From UBA2767 sp965228625 (GTDB taxonomy: Bacteria > Pseudomonadota > Alphaproteobacteria > Rhizobiales > Methyloligellaceae), in the NCBI GenBank assembly GCA_965228625.1, contig OZ245829.1, positions 3,286,001 through 3,350,000 on the forward strand: a DNA stretch of 64,000 nt, given 5' to 3'. The notes beneath the pieces are model-generated. The model was given only the letters and a program-made list of their open reading frames with translations. It searched no databases and was not told the origin of the DNA. The position numbers and the translations under genes were made by a program. Positions 50,085-59,195 of this stretch are shown here, piece after piece; position 1 is the first letter of the stretch, and each line of letters opens with the position of its first letter.

Positions 50085-50506
50085 CGAAGTATCCCGGATG
50101 TGTTTGATTTGCTGGACGACAATGCCCTAGGAAATGCGTTCCTACCGCCGCAACCTAGCCTGTCCCGGAGTGGCGCAAAAAGACAAACGGCCTGATATCT
50201 GTAGTCGACTCGCAGCGGAGATTTTGCACCTGATCTTGTCTCGTTTGGTTACAGCCGAAAGGTCGCTTTAAAGACGCCGACGTCTTATCTTGAACCGACG
50301 CCGCTCGCAAAGTTAGCAAACGTTCATTTTTGCTCGGAGCGGGTTTTTGCAGCATGGATTGCGCAGGTCCGTTCCTGGCACTAAGCGGAAGCGTCATCTG
50401 CCGTTGCATCGTGTCCGCAATCGGAAGACGAAACGGACATCCCGGTCTTCTTAGGGCCGTTCAGGCCTTTCGGACGGTAATCGGCTGATATTGATCGATC
50501 GATCGT
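50085..50506. other. Intergenic region between cyclase and tRNA
   Basis: 422 bases, no supported gene. A frame at 50155-50409 on the minus strand has no homology-like character and no ribosome site. The segment 50290-50400 (TTAGCAAACGTTCATTTTTG to CACTAAGCGGAAG) looks like repeat-type intergenic sequence; no second copy was found in this window. Confidence 0.4.
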
Positions 50507-50582
50507 GGTGACCCCGGCAGGACTCGAACCTGCGACCCTCAGATTAGGAATCTGATGCTCTATCCAGCTGAGCTACGGGGCC
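50507..50582 (-). tRNA. tRNA-Arg (anticodon CCT)
   Basis: Read on the minus strand it starts GGCCCCGTAGCTCAGC. The acceptor GGCCCCG pairs with CGGGGTC (one G-T). The D arm is GCTC...GAGC, the anticodon stem TCAGA/TCTGA with loop TTCCTAA gives anticodon CCT, and the T arm has GGTTCGAATCC. CCA is encoded (TGG on the + strand, 50507-50509). All stems close. Confidence 0.95.
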
Positions 50583-50804
50583 CCGCGCGACGGTAGCGGA
50601 TTCCGTGATACCCCGCGCGCAACGCGCGCTCAAGCGCGATCGTCACGCGAGAACGCTTGCGCGTGCCTGCCTCAAGGTCTTGTGTGGACGCAGCGGGTTT
50701 TCCGGGGCGCCGATTCCGCGATAGAGTGCGCAGACAAAACAAAGCGACCCCTTGTGCGTGGCTTTGGAGAACCCAAATCTCCTGAAAAGGTCAATGGCGA
50801 GACA

Positions 50805-51848
50805 ATGATTTTCCAGCAGCTTTTCGATCCCGTTTCCAGCACATACACCTATCTGCTCGCCCGGCGCCACGGCGGCGAGGCGGTCATCATCGATCCGGTC
50901 ATCGAGCACGTGGACACCTATGTCTCGCTGCTCGAACGGCTCGATCTCAGGCTGATCAAGGCGATCGACACGCATATACACGCCGACCACGTCACCGGGC
51001 TCGGGCGGCTGCGCGATATCACCAAGTGCGTCACCGTGATGGGCGAGAAGAGCGGGGTCGACGTCGTTTCCATGCGCGTGCGCGAGGACGAGAAGATCGA
51101 CGTCGACGGCATCGAACTGAAGACGCTCTACACGCCGGGCCACACCGACGATTCCTACAGTTTTCTCGGCGGCGACCGGGTCTTTACCGGCGATGCCCTG
51201 CTGATCGGCGGGACCGGGCGGACGGATTTCCAGAATGGCGATCCGTTGGCCTCCTATGACTCCCTGTTCAACAAGCTGCTCAAGCTGCCACCGGAGACGT
51301 TTGTCTTCCCGGCGCACGACTACAAGGGCAATACCGTGTCGACGATCGGTTACGAGGCGGCGAACAATCCGCGGCTCCAGGTGTCGTCGCCGGAGGAATA
51401 TGCCGACATCATGAACAATCTGAACCTGCCCGATCCGAAGATGATGGATGTGGCGGTGCCGGCAAATCTCGAGGTCGGCAAATCGATCGACAAGTTCGTG
51501 CGCCCGGGCGAGGAGATGGACGCCAAGGCCTGCCGCACCGTCTGCGGCAAGGACGACGTCATCCTGATCGACCTGCGCGAAGTGAACGAGCGCTCACGCG
51601 ACGGCTGGATCGCCGACTCCCTTCACGTGCCCTATGGCAGCTTCGAAGCGCAACTCGGGCCCTCGGGCACCCTGACGCGGATCGCCAAGGATCATCCGGG
51701 CGATATCATCCTGTACTGCGCCCACGGCGAACGCTCAGCGCTTGCGCTCGATACCATGCGCAATGCGGGCTTCGCGGGTGTGAAGCACCTGAAAGGCGGG
51801 CTCGCCGCCTGGGCCGCGTCCGGCGGCGAGGTCGAGCGCACCGGGTGA
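50805..51848 (+). CDS. Persulfide dioxygenase-rhodanese fusion (ETHE1-like)
   Basis: 347 residues from the ATG at 50805; the frame is open 41 codons upstream without homology. The metallo-beta-lactamase domain has the iron site THIHADHVTG (H57, H59, D61, H62), TPGHTDDS, GDALLIGGTGRTDF and FPAHDY. The last 100 residues are a rhodanese domain, LIDLREVNERSRDGWI and catalytic Cys in ILYCAHGERSA. This fusion turns glutathione persulfide plus oxygen into sulfite and moves sulfane sulfur. It fits the sulfonate-rich gene content, where sulfite and persulfides must be handled. Confidence 0.88.
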   Translation: MIFQQLFDPVSSTYTYLLARRHGGEAVIIDPVIEHVDTYVSLLERLDLRLIKAIDTHIHADHVTGLGRLRDITKCVTVMGEKSGVDVVSMRVREDEKIDVDGIELKTLYTPGHTDDSYSFLGGDRVFTGDALLIGGTGRTDFQNGDPLASYDSLFNKLLKLPPETFVFPAHDYKGNTVSTIGYEAANNPRLQVSSPEEYADIMNNLNLPDPKMMDVAVPANLEVGKSIDKFVRPGEEMDAKACRTVCGKDDVILIDLREVNERSRDGWIADSLHVPYGSFEAQLGPSGTLTRIAKDHPGDIILYCAHGERSALALDTMRNAGFAGVKHLKGGLAAWAASGGEVERTG

Positions 51849-51884
51849 GGCCGACCGTTTCCGTTCTATGGGCTTGCTATCGGC

Positions 51885-52241
51885 TCAGCAGCCGTAGCCG
51901 AGGGTGATGATGCACCACACGCCTTCACCGGTCTTCTCGGCGGCCTTGCCGGCACCTTTGACCACACCACCGGCGGCCTGACCCGCACCCTTGACGGTGC
52001 CCTCGACCGCGCCCGCGGGACCTTTCGTCACGCCCTGAACGGCCGTGCCGGTTCCTCTGACGACGCCGGCACCGGCGGTTCCGGCGCCCTGCACGGCACC
52101 CTGACCGATTTTGCCGGTGCCCTGGACCGTGCCCTGCACGGCGCCCTGAACCGGGCCGCTGGGCTGCTGTTGCTGTTGCGCGGTTGCCGCAATGCTGCTG
52201 ATGGCAAACACAGTTGCCGCACAAAGTGTGAGCCGAATCAT
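51885..52241 (-). CDS. Exported Gly/Val/Gln repeat protein
   Basis: 118 residues: a signal peptide (MIRLTLCAATVFAISSIAATA), a Gln run, then about 70 residues of short repeats alternating G-x-V-x-G-x with polar residues (QGAVQGTVQGTG, VKGAGQAAGGVV), and a C-terminal CIITLGYGC with two Cys. It is likely exported and may form a beta-rich or disordered surface element. No family is recognised. The next gene upstream is the giant modular exported protein. Confidence 0.65.
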   Translation of the reverse strand: MIRLTLCAATVFAISSIAATAQQQQQPSGPVQGAVQGTVQGTGKIGQGAVQGAGTAGAGVVRGTGTAVQGVTKGPAGAVEGTVKGAGQAAGGVVKGAGKAAEKTGEGVWCIITLGYGC

Positions 52242-52380
52242 CGAATGTCTCCTTGTTTGGGGGCGATGACCTTACCCCTCGGCGGGGAACTTGGCCACGT
52301 GACGCCCACATTGATCAGGATTGCGGCGCGATTAAGACGGACGCGTCGGACCGGGATCGGGAAAAGTGGCCTCTTGATAC

Positions 52381-55300
52381 CTAGCGGATCTGGAGACCGG
52401 GGATCCTGATGCCGCCCGGCAGGCTCCGGCACTGACCGCCGGCCCAGACCGGTTTGCTGGACGGACACACGCACTGCCCGTTTCTGTTGCGCACGCGCCC
52501 ACCGGAGCACGGCCTCGGCGTTGGCGTTATGCCGCCGCCCGGAGGCAGGCCCGGATTGGTCGTGTGTCTGACGCATTGCTGGCCGTTCCAGCTTGGTTTG
52601 CTCGGCGGGCAGACGCATTGCCCGCGTACGCGGATCCTGCCGCCGGAACAACCGGGCTGACCGACACAACTCCGGCCGTTCCAGGTCTTGCCGGACGGGC
52701 AGACGCATCGCCGCAGCCGCTCGTTGTAGACACGACCGCCGGAGCACACCTCATGACCGTATGCGATGCACTCTTTTCCGGTCCAGACCGGCTTGTTGGA
52801 GGGGCAGACGCAGCGTCCCTGGCTGACGCTGAACACCCGCCCGCCGGAGCAGATCTGAACCCGCGGTAGGCAGACCTGACCGTTCCAGACCGGAAGGTTC
52901 GCCGGGCAGACGCAGATGCCGCGATTGTCGCGGACGCGCCCGCCCGTACATTGCTGCGGCGGGCGCGGAATGCAGACCGTGCCGGTCCAGACGGGCCTGC
53001 TGGCGGGGCAGACGCACACGCCGCGATCGTCGCGGATCCGGCCCGCGGTGCATTGCGGCGGCGGACGCGGAATGCAGGCCCTGCCGGTCCAGACCGGCCG
53101 GTTCGAGGGGCACACGCAGGCACCGGCACGGTTGCGGAAACGCCCACCGGTGCACGGCGGCGGCGGGGGCGGAGGCGGTTGCCCGATGATCGACGCGGTG
53201 GCGCAGGCCTGGTCATTGGTCGGGTTGGCGTCGCCGGTGGCCGCACCGGGCTGGCCGAACAGACTCGCCAGCAAGGGCTGATCGATCCGGCCGGTCACGG
53301 GCAAACCGTTCTGCCGCTGGTAGGCACGGATGGCGTTCACCGTCCTCGATCCGGACTTGCCGTCGACGGGACCGGGATTGAAGCCCTTCGCCGCGAGCGC
53401 GCTCTGCACGTCCCGGACGCTTGCTTGCGTCGGCCGCGCGCCGCCCCAGTTCAACGCCGCGCAATTGCTGACCGAACCCGTGGCGCTCCGGGGAACCCGG
53501 ACATTGAGCGAGAGGTTCAGAGATTGCCCCGGTGGAAGGGTCGTCGGCGGATGGATGCAAGCGTAGCTGCCGCCCTGTCTTCGGCAGCTCCACGGCGGAT
53601 TGACCGGTCCCGGCACGACGTTCGACGGGGTAAGCGTGTCCCGCAAGTTAATGGGTCCCGAGAAAGGCGCGTTGCCCGCGTTCATGACATTGACCGTAAA
53701 GGCGCAGGTCGGGGTGTTGTTCGCACGGCACGCGCCCTGGTTGGCGGTCTTGCTCACCGCGAGATCCGGCTGGCCCGCGGGAGGCGGCGGTGGCGGCGGC
53801 GGGGGAGGAGGCGCTTTCTCCTGCTCGATGTTGATGATCGAGATGTGCTGATCGTTGTCGGGGTTCTCGTCCTTCACCTTCCGGTCGGGCCAGATCATGT
53901 TCTTGATGTGGCTCACCTGGCGGTGCGGATAATTGGCCGGAACCGAGACGGTCAGCTCGTATTTGACCGCATCGCCCGACTTGATCGACAGCCTGTTGCC
54001 AGAGCACTCATAGGTGGCGTTGCCGGTGGTCTTGCAGGAGAAACCGGGCGTCTGGCTGGTCACCCTCGTAATCTGCAGGGCCGGCGACAGGGTGCCGCGA
54101 ACGCCCGCCGATCCTGTGAAATCGCTGTTGCCCTTGTTGTCGATACGGGCGGGAAGCTTACAGGACTCGCCCTTCTTGCAGGTGGTGTCGCTGTGCGGCG
54201 CCAGATCCGGCCCGATCCCGGCCGCCGCCACATTCGGCACATCCGCGACCGCGCAGTCCTTGTCGTTGAATTCAAAGTCGTTGCCGGGCCCGGGCGGAAC
54301 CTCGGCGCAGTTTTCAAACTTCTGTTCGCCAAACCCAGGCAGAATCGGGAACGAGACTGAAAGCAGTGCAGTCGTCCCCGCGGGGAGGCCCGCCGGGTTG
54401 GTGCAACTGTAGGAACCGCCGGCAGGCGCGCACGCCCAGCCGGGTGTGAGTGCGGTCGCCGGTCCGGCACCCGGGTCCGGAATGTCATTGACGACGAGCG
54501 GTCCGGCGAAGTTGGTATCGCCGATATTTTCAATCTGGACGAAGAATTCGCAGTCACTGCCCTTGGGGCACGACGCCGCGGAGGCCGCCTTCAGAAGCGC
54601 CAGGTCCTGCGGACAATTCGCCGAGCCGGCATCGCAGACGACTGCAAGGGCACAGGCTTCGTGATCTTCCTCGGCGCCGTCGCCGTCATTGTCCCACTTG
54701 ATCTTGGCGCAGTTCAGCTCCCAGCTCGGTACGGGCGTGGCCGCCGGAATCTCGAACGCCATCAGAACCGCGAGACTGTCGCCGGGCACCAGCCCTCCGG
54801 GCACGGGCGGGTGCGTGCAGGTGAAGGGACCGGCGGCCGGGGCCGCGGGCGCGCAGGCCCATGCGCCGCCGAGGAAACCGGTCAGGGTCGCCGGGTGCGC
54901 TATGAGCTCATCGGTGAACTCGACCGGCCCCTCAAGCAGCTTGGTGCCGATATTGACGATCTTCACCGCATACACGCAGGTCCAGGGAGCGCCCGCCGCG
55001 GCACGGCTGCAGGTCGGTTGCGCATCCTTCTCGATGCTGACCATGGCCCGTGCGTCGGGATGATCCGGCGGCAGCGTCGAAATCTCGGCGCAGGCGAACT
55101 CGTTATGCGGGTTCGGATCGCCCGGCAGCCCCTTCCAGTCGAAATAGGCGCAATTCTGGACGTGGGTGAACCCGGGCGCCACGGGCGGGCCCTGGACGAG
55201 CAGAACGAACTCGCGGAACTCGCCCGGCGCGAGCGTCACCGGTCCGGCGAGCGTGCAGTCATGGGCGCCGGCCCCTGCCGCAGCGCACGTCCAGTCCGGT

Positions 55301-57516
55301 TGCGGCGACCAGTCCACCAGCGTCGCTCCCGCGGTCGTGGTGAAGTCGTGAACGTTGAGCGGGCCTGCATAGTTTGCCGCACCGACATTGGTGACCCGGA
55401 CGACGAACTCGCACAGTCCGGCGAAGTCGCAGGCGCCGAACAGGCCGAACTTCTCGACCATCAGATCTGGAACGCACAGAGGATCGCCGGGCGTGCAGAT
55501 CGGGACATAGTCGCAGGACCGGTTGTTGTAGGGGCGTTGATCGACCCCGGCGCCGGGAACCAGCAACTCAACGCAATTGTCGTAGACCGGACGGGTCCAC
55601 CAGCCGGGCACTTTGAGCGTGAGCTCGAGCGTTATTGCCTCACCCGGTCGAAGCGTGGCATTGGCAAGCGTGCATTCGAATATGCCAATTCCCGGGAACG
55701 GCTCCCTGCACTGCCATCCTGACGGTGCATCGCCGACCAGCACGGCGCTGTCGTGGGCCGTGTCGTAAATGACGATCGGCCCGGCATAGACCTTCGTGCC
55801 CGTATTCTTGATCTCGAACTCGAAGGCGCAGTTGTTATCGACCGTGCAGCGCACCGGCTGTGCCCGCTTGATGATGCGCAGATCGAGGATCTCGGCGCGC
55901 TTTTTCCCGCCCGCGTCCGGGCATTTGCGTGCGATCTCGACATCGCCGACATGGCCACTCGCCTGCGGATCGTCGAACCTGTCGTCATAGTCGATGAAGT
56001 AGCTTGCCCATGGCGGTTCGTTCTGCGGGCGCACGAGGTTGAGGGCATTGCCCTGGAGGCCATGCACGATGGTTGGACCGCCCTGGGTCAGTCGCGCGGC
56101 ATGAACGGGATTGTCGCGCAGTGCATCCCCCGTCGACCACAGCGTGCCTTCGCATGCACCGAACCTGTAGGTGCCGTCCTGGTTCTGCCGGTAGCCGTAG
56201 CCGATGGCGATACCGCCCGCGGTGTTGCGGTGGTTCCCGGGGAATCCGATCGGATAGTCCTCCGGTTCCGCGATCCAGCGGCTTGGCGTGCCCGCGTCGT
56301 CCGGAGACTCGAGCCGGTAGCGCAAAACCCGCGTCCTTCGCGGGGCGTGGTACTGCGAAAAATCGTATCGCGAGACGATACCGCCACGCTGCGCCAGCAG
56401 CATGCGGCCATTCGACTGGAAGGCGATGTCGGAGACGGGGTAGGGGCTGGGATCGGACGGAACGTCGAGTTCCCAACGCGGGTCGGATCCGAAGCCGCCA
56501 TCGGCCGTGATCGCGATCGACCAGATCTGGGGGCCCTCCTCGACGGCGTAGTACAAACGGCCGCCGTGGACCGCCAGTCCCCAGACCCGGCGCCCTGGCG
56601 CCGTCAGGCCCCAGCTATTCGAGTCTTCCGCGTCAAAGGCCGGATTGGTGATATCCGCGCGCCGCGCCGTGTCGTCCGGCAACACCTCGAAACCGTTCGC
56701 GGGCCGGCCCTGCAACCCGTGGTCGTAAGTGCCGAGATCGGCGCCATCGATATTCAGCCGGTGGATCAGGCCGGTATCGAGATCGGAGACAAAGAACTGG
56801 TTGTTCTTTGCGTCATAGGCGACGTTCCCGAGCCCCGGCCCGGAATTGGGAACGCCGGCCGAGAGAATGTCGGCGAACTTGGTCACTTCGCCGGTCTCGC
56901 CATTGATCTTCCAGACGGTGCCCGGGCCGCCGCCCTTGGCAAGCCCGAATTGGCCATCCATCCACTGCGCGCCGGGCTGGCCCAGCTTCAGGCGCTCGGG
57001 GCGGCCGTCGCCATCGGTGTCCGGAACGACAATCTGCAGGCCGAGAACCGAACTGCTCGCGGCGTAAATGTTCGGCGGGTCCGCGGCGTCGAGCGCCAGT
57101 CCGAACACCTGTCCGATATCCCGCGCGAAGACCTGAAACTTTACCGGGGCGTTGATCACCTGCCCTTCGGGAGGCGCGCCGGGATTGCGGACATCGAACA
57201 CCTTGATCGACGCGCCGTTCGGATCAATGAGCGTCTCGTCGAGCGCATTGACGCCTGCCGGGAGCGGCGTACCGTCGGGCGGTGCAAGCGTGCCGGATGC
57301 GCCCGACACCACGAGGTCACCGAGACCGACGACCCCCGGCTTGCTTTGCTGTGCTAGCGCCAAAGTTGTAGTGAGCGCGGCAACCAGGACACACGCGATC
57401 AGTGCGGCGCACACCAGATGCACGAGATTTCCAAATTGCAATGACAGGAGCCCGCGAGGCAGACGTGTTAGGGTTCTTGAATGTTCACCAATTCCGTCGG
57501 CACGCACGTCTTGCAA
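52381..57516 (-). CDS. Giant exported modular protein: propeller-like, DUF11-like, PG-binding and Cys-rich repeats
   Basis: About 1700 residues; the first codon at 57516 is a TTG and a later GTG/TTG near 57420 is also possible, since no clear ribosome site decides. A signal helix (LVCAALIACVLVAALTTTLALAQQ) is followed by about 500 residues resembling an NHL-type beta-propeller. Six repeats of about 120 residues have Cys pairs and xNxGxxxFxGP cores, DUF11-like. A Pro-rich stretch precedes a peptidoglycan-binding domain (VQSALAAKGFNPGPVDG...). Seven C-terminal repeats of about 34 residues have a C-GGR-C-C-P-W-G-C pattern (52390-53160). Probably a cell-envelope or surface protein. Confidence 0.8.
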   Translation of the reverse strand: MQDVRADGIGEHSRTLTRLPRGLLSLQFGNLVHLVCAALIACVLVAALTTTLALAQQSKPGVVGLGDLVVSGASGTLAPPDGTPLPAGVNALDETLIDPNGASIKVFDVRNPGAPPEGQVINAPVKFQVFARDIGQVFGLALDAADPPNIYAASSSVLGLQIVVPDTDGDGRPERLKLGQPGAQWMDGQFGLAKGGGPGTVWKINGETGEVTKFADILSAGVPNSGPGLGNVAYDAKNNQFFVSDLDTGLIHRLNIDGADLGTYDHGLQGRPANGFEVLPDDTARRADITNPAFDAEDSNSWGLTAPGRRVWGLAVHGGRLYYAVEEGPQIWSIAITADGGFGSDPRWELDVPSDPSPYPVSDIAFQSNGRMLLAQRGGIVSRYDFSQYHAPRRTRVLRYRLESPDDAGTPSRWIAEPEDYPIGFPGNHRNTAGGIAIGYGYRQNQDGTYRFGACEGTLWSTGDALRDNPVHAARLTQGGPTIVHGLQGNALNLVRPQNEPPWASYFIDYDDRFDDPQASGHVGDVEIARKCPDAGGKKRAEILDLRIIKRAQPVRCTVDNNCAFEFEIKNTGTKVYAGPIVIYDTAHDSAVLVGDAPSGWQCREPFPGIGIFECTLANATLRPGEAITLELTLKVPGWWTRPVYDNCVELLVPGAGVDQRPYNNRSCDYVPICTPGDPLCVPDLMVEKFGLFGACDFAGLCEFVVRVTNVGAANYAGPLNVHDFTTTAGATLVDWSPQPDWTCAAAGAGAHDCTLAGPVTLAPGEFREFVLLVQGPPVAPGFTHVQNCAYFDWKGLPGDPNPHNEFACAEISTLPPDHPDARAMVSIEKDAQPTCSRAAAGAPWTCVYAVKIVNIGTKLLEGPVEFTDELIAHPATLTGFLGGAWACAPAAPAAGPFTCTHPPVPGGLVPGDSLAVLMAFEIPAATPVPSWELNCAKIKWDNDGDGAEEDHEACALAVVCDAGSANCPQDLALLKAASAASCPKGSDCEFFVQIENIGDTNFAGPLVVNDIPDPGAGPATALTPGWACAPAGGSYSCTNPAGLPAGTTALLSVSFPILPGFGEQKFENCAEVPPGPGNDFEFNDKDCAVADVPNVAAAGIGPDLAPHSDTTCKKGESCKLPARIDNKGNSDFTGSAGVRGTLSPALQITRVTSQTPGFSCKTTGNATYECSGNRLSIKSGDAVKYELTVSVPANYPHRQVSHIKNMIWPDRKVKDENPDNDQHISIINIEQEKAPPPPPPPPPPPAGQPDLAVSKTANQGACRANNTPTCAFTVNVMNAGNAPFSGPINLRDTLTPSNVVPGPVNPPWSCRRQGGSYACIHPPTTLPPGQSLNLSLNVRVPRSATGSVSNCAALNWGGARPTQASVRDVQSALAAKGFNPGPVDGKSGSRTVNAIRAYQRQNGLPVTGRIDQPLLASLFGQPGAATGDANPTNDQACATASIIGQPPPPPPPPCTGGRFRNRAGACVCPSNRPVWTGRACIPRPPPQCTAGRIRDDRGVCVCPASRPVWTGTVCIPRPPQQCTGGRVRDNRGICVCPANLPVWNGQVCLPRVQICSGGRVFSVSQGRCVCPSNKPVWTGKECIAYGHEVCSGGRVYNERLRRCVCPSGKTWNGRSCVGQPGCSGGRIRVRGQCVCPPSKPSWNGQQCVRHTTNPGLPPGGGITPTPRPCSGGRVRNRNGQCVCPSSKPVWAGGQCRSLPGGIRIPGLQIR

Positions 57517-57716
57517 CTCCCCCTGGACGGAACGCCCAAATCGACCATAGTGAGTTGCAGACCCTTACTCAATAACGCATTTGTGAGTTCCCGTGATTCT
57601 CGTAATAGTTGTGCAGCGGGTCGTATGTGCGCGACGCCGGGACCCGGGTTGTGTTGATAGGCCCTCGGCAAGCCGCTACAACACAACGGAAATTTGCGTT
57701 GGATCAGGCTCGTATC

Positions 57717-58520
57717 ATGTTCTGCCGGCGTCACGTCATTGGCGGCATTCTGTCGACGTCCGCTCTCGGTGTCCTCTCTGTTGCCGGTGTCGCGGCCGGT
57801 CACGCGGCGTCGGGACCGCCGCTGGTCGCGGCCGCCGCAAGCCTGCGGTCGGTTCTGCCGGAGTTGGCGGCGGTGTTCGCCGCCGAAAGCGGAAGCAAGC
57901 CGCGCCTCAGTTTCGGGTCGTCCGGCAATCTGGCGCGGCAGATCAGACAGGGTGCCCCGTTCGAGATATTTCTTTCCGCCGACGAGACGTTCGTGCTGGA
58001 GCTTTCGCGGGACCGGCTGACGGTCGACGAGGGTGTCGGCTATGCCTCGGGGCGGCTTGCGCTCTTCGTACCCGGGGGGTCACCGATTTCTCCGGATCCG
58101 GCGCTTGAGGGCGTGAAGCGTGCGCTCAAAGAAGACACGTTGCGCTGTTTCGCAATCGCCAACCCGAACCACGCGCCATACGGGCGTGCCGCGCAGGAAA
58201 CCCTTCAGCAGGCGGAACTCTGGGACGCGATCAGGCCGCGGCTCGTGTTCGGCGAGAATGTCTCGCAGGCGGCGCAGTTTGCCGCGTCGGGATCCTGCGA
58301 TGGGGCGCTCATTTCGCTCTCGCTTGCGGTCGATCCCAAGCTCGCGGCTCGCGGCGCCCATGAAACGATCCCGCCGGTTGCGCACGGGCCGCTGCGCCAT
58401 CGCATGGCCCTGTTGCCCTCCGCGGGCGAGACGGCAAAGCGGTTCTTTGCCTTCCTGAGCAGCGCCACGGCCCGGGAGGTGTTCTCGCGGCACGGCTTTG
58501 CCGAACCGGCCGACGGGTAG
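57717..58520 (+). CDS. modA: Molybdate ABC transporter substrate-binding protein
   Basis: 267 residues from the ATG at 57717, the start of a twin-arginine-like signal peptide (MFCRRHVIGGILSTSALGVLSVAGVAAGHA). The oxyanion-binding core has AAAASLRSVLPELAAVFAAESG, LSFGSSGNLARQIRQGAPFEIFLSADE and a C-terminal FFAFLSSATAREVFSRHGF, as in ModA. It binds molybdate or tungstate in the periplasm. First gene of modABC, supplying molybdenum for the CODH-like hydroxylase. Confidence 0.9.
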   Translation: MFCRRHVIGGILSTSALGVLSVAGVAAGHAASGPPLVAAAASLRSVLPELAAVFAAESGSKPRLSFGSSGNLARQIRQGAPFEIFLSADETFVLELSRDRLTVDEGVGYASGRLALFVPGGSPISPDPALEGVKRALKEDTLRCFAIANPNHAPYGRAAQETLQQAELWDAIRPRLVFGENVSQAAQFAASGSCDGALISLSLAVDPKLAARGAHETIPPVAHGPLRHRMALLPSAGETAKRFFAFLSSATAREVFSRHGFAEPADG

Positions 58521-58526
58521 CCGGCG

Positions 58527-59195
58527 ATGGATTGGACAGCCTTTCTCCTCTCCGTGAAACTTGCCGGCTGGACCGTTCTGCTCCTGCTGCCCATAGCCAT
58601 GTTCATTGCACGCCACCTGGCGTGGCGGCGTTATCCGGGACGCGGTCTGGTCGAAGCCGCCATGGCATTGCCCCTGGTGCTGCCGCCGACGGTGCTCGGG
58701 TATTATCTTCTCGTCGGCATGGGGCGTGCCTCGCCCATCGGACAGCTCTACGAGGACCTCTTTGGGACACCCCTCGTCTTCACCTTCGAGGGAATCCTGG
58801 TGGCGTCGCTGATCTTTAATCTCCCGTTTGCGGTACAGCCCATGCAGCGGGCATTCGAGTCTATCTCCACCGAGGTCCGTGACGCGGCCGCCTGCTGCGG
58901 CATGAGCCCGCTGCGCATCCTGTGGCGGATCGAGCTTCCGCTCGCCTGGCCCGGCATCATGACGGCGTTCGTGCTCGTCTTCGCGCACACGATAGGCGAG
59001 TTCGGCGTTGTGTTGATGGTGGGTGGCAGCATTCCCGGCGAGACCCGGACCGCCGCCATCGAGATCTATGACCGTGTGCAGGCGTTCGACAACGCGGCGG
59101 CCGGTGCCATGTCGGCGCTTCTGCTGGTGATCTCGCTGATCGCCATCGCGATCGCCAATTTTGCGACGACGAAAGCCGATGCCGGACGCAACTGA
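58527..59195 (+). CDS. modB: Molybdate ABC transporter permease
   Basis: 222 residues with five membrane helices. Typical ModB segments are AMALPLVLPPTVLGYYLL, FNLPFAVQPMQRAFESI and the ABC-coupling EAA-like loop AACCGMSPLRILWRIELPLAWPGIMTAFVLVFAHTIGEFG. Starts 6 bases after modA and overlaps modC by 17 bases. Confidence 0.92.
   Translation: MDWTAFLLSVKLAGWTVLLLLPIAMFIARHLAWRRYPGRGLVEAAMALPLVLPPTVLGYYLLVGMGRASPIGQLYEDLFGTPLVFTFEGILVASLIFNLPFAVQPMQRAFESISTEVRDAAACCGMSPLRILWRIELPLAWPGIMTAFVLVFAHTIGEFGVVLMVGGSIPGETRTAAIEIYDRVQAFDNAAAGAMSALLLVISLIAIAIANFATTKADAGRN

Noticed and set aside
50155..50409. 84-codon minus-strand frame before the tRNA
   Set aside because: No ribosome site or recognisable domain; sequence looks like intergenic repeat material.
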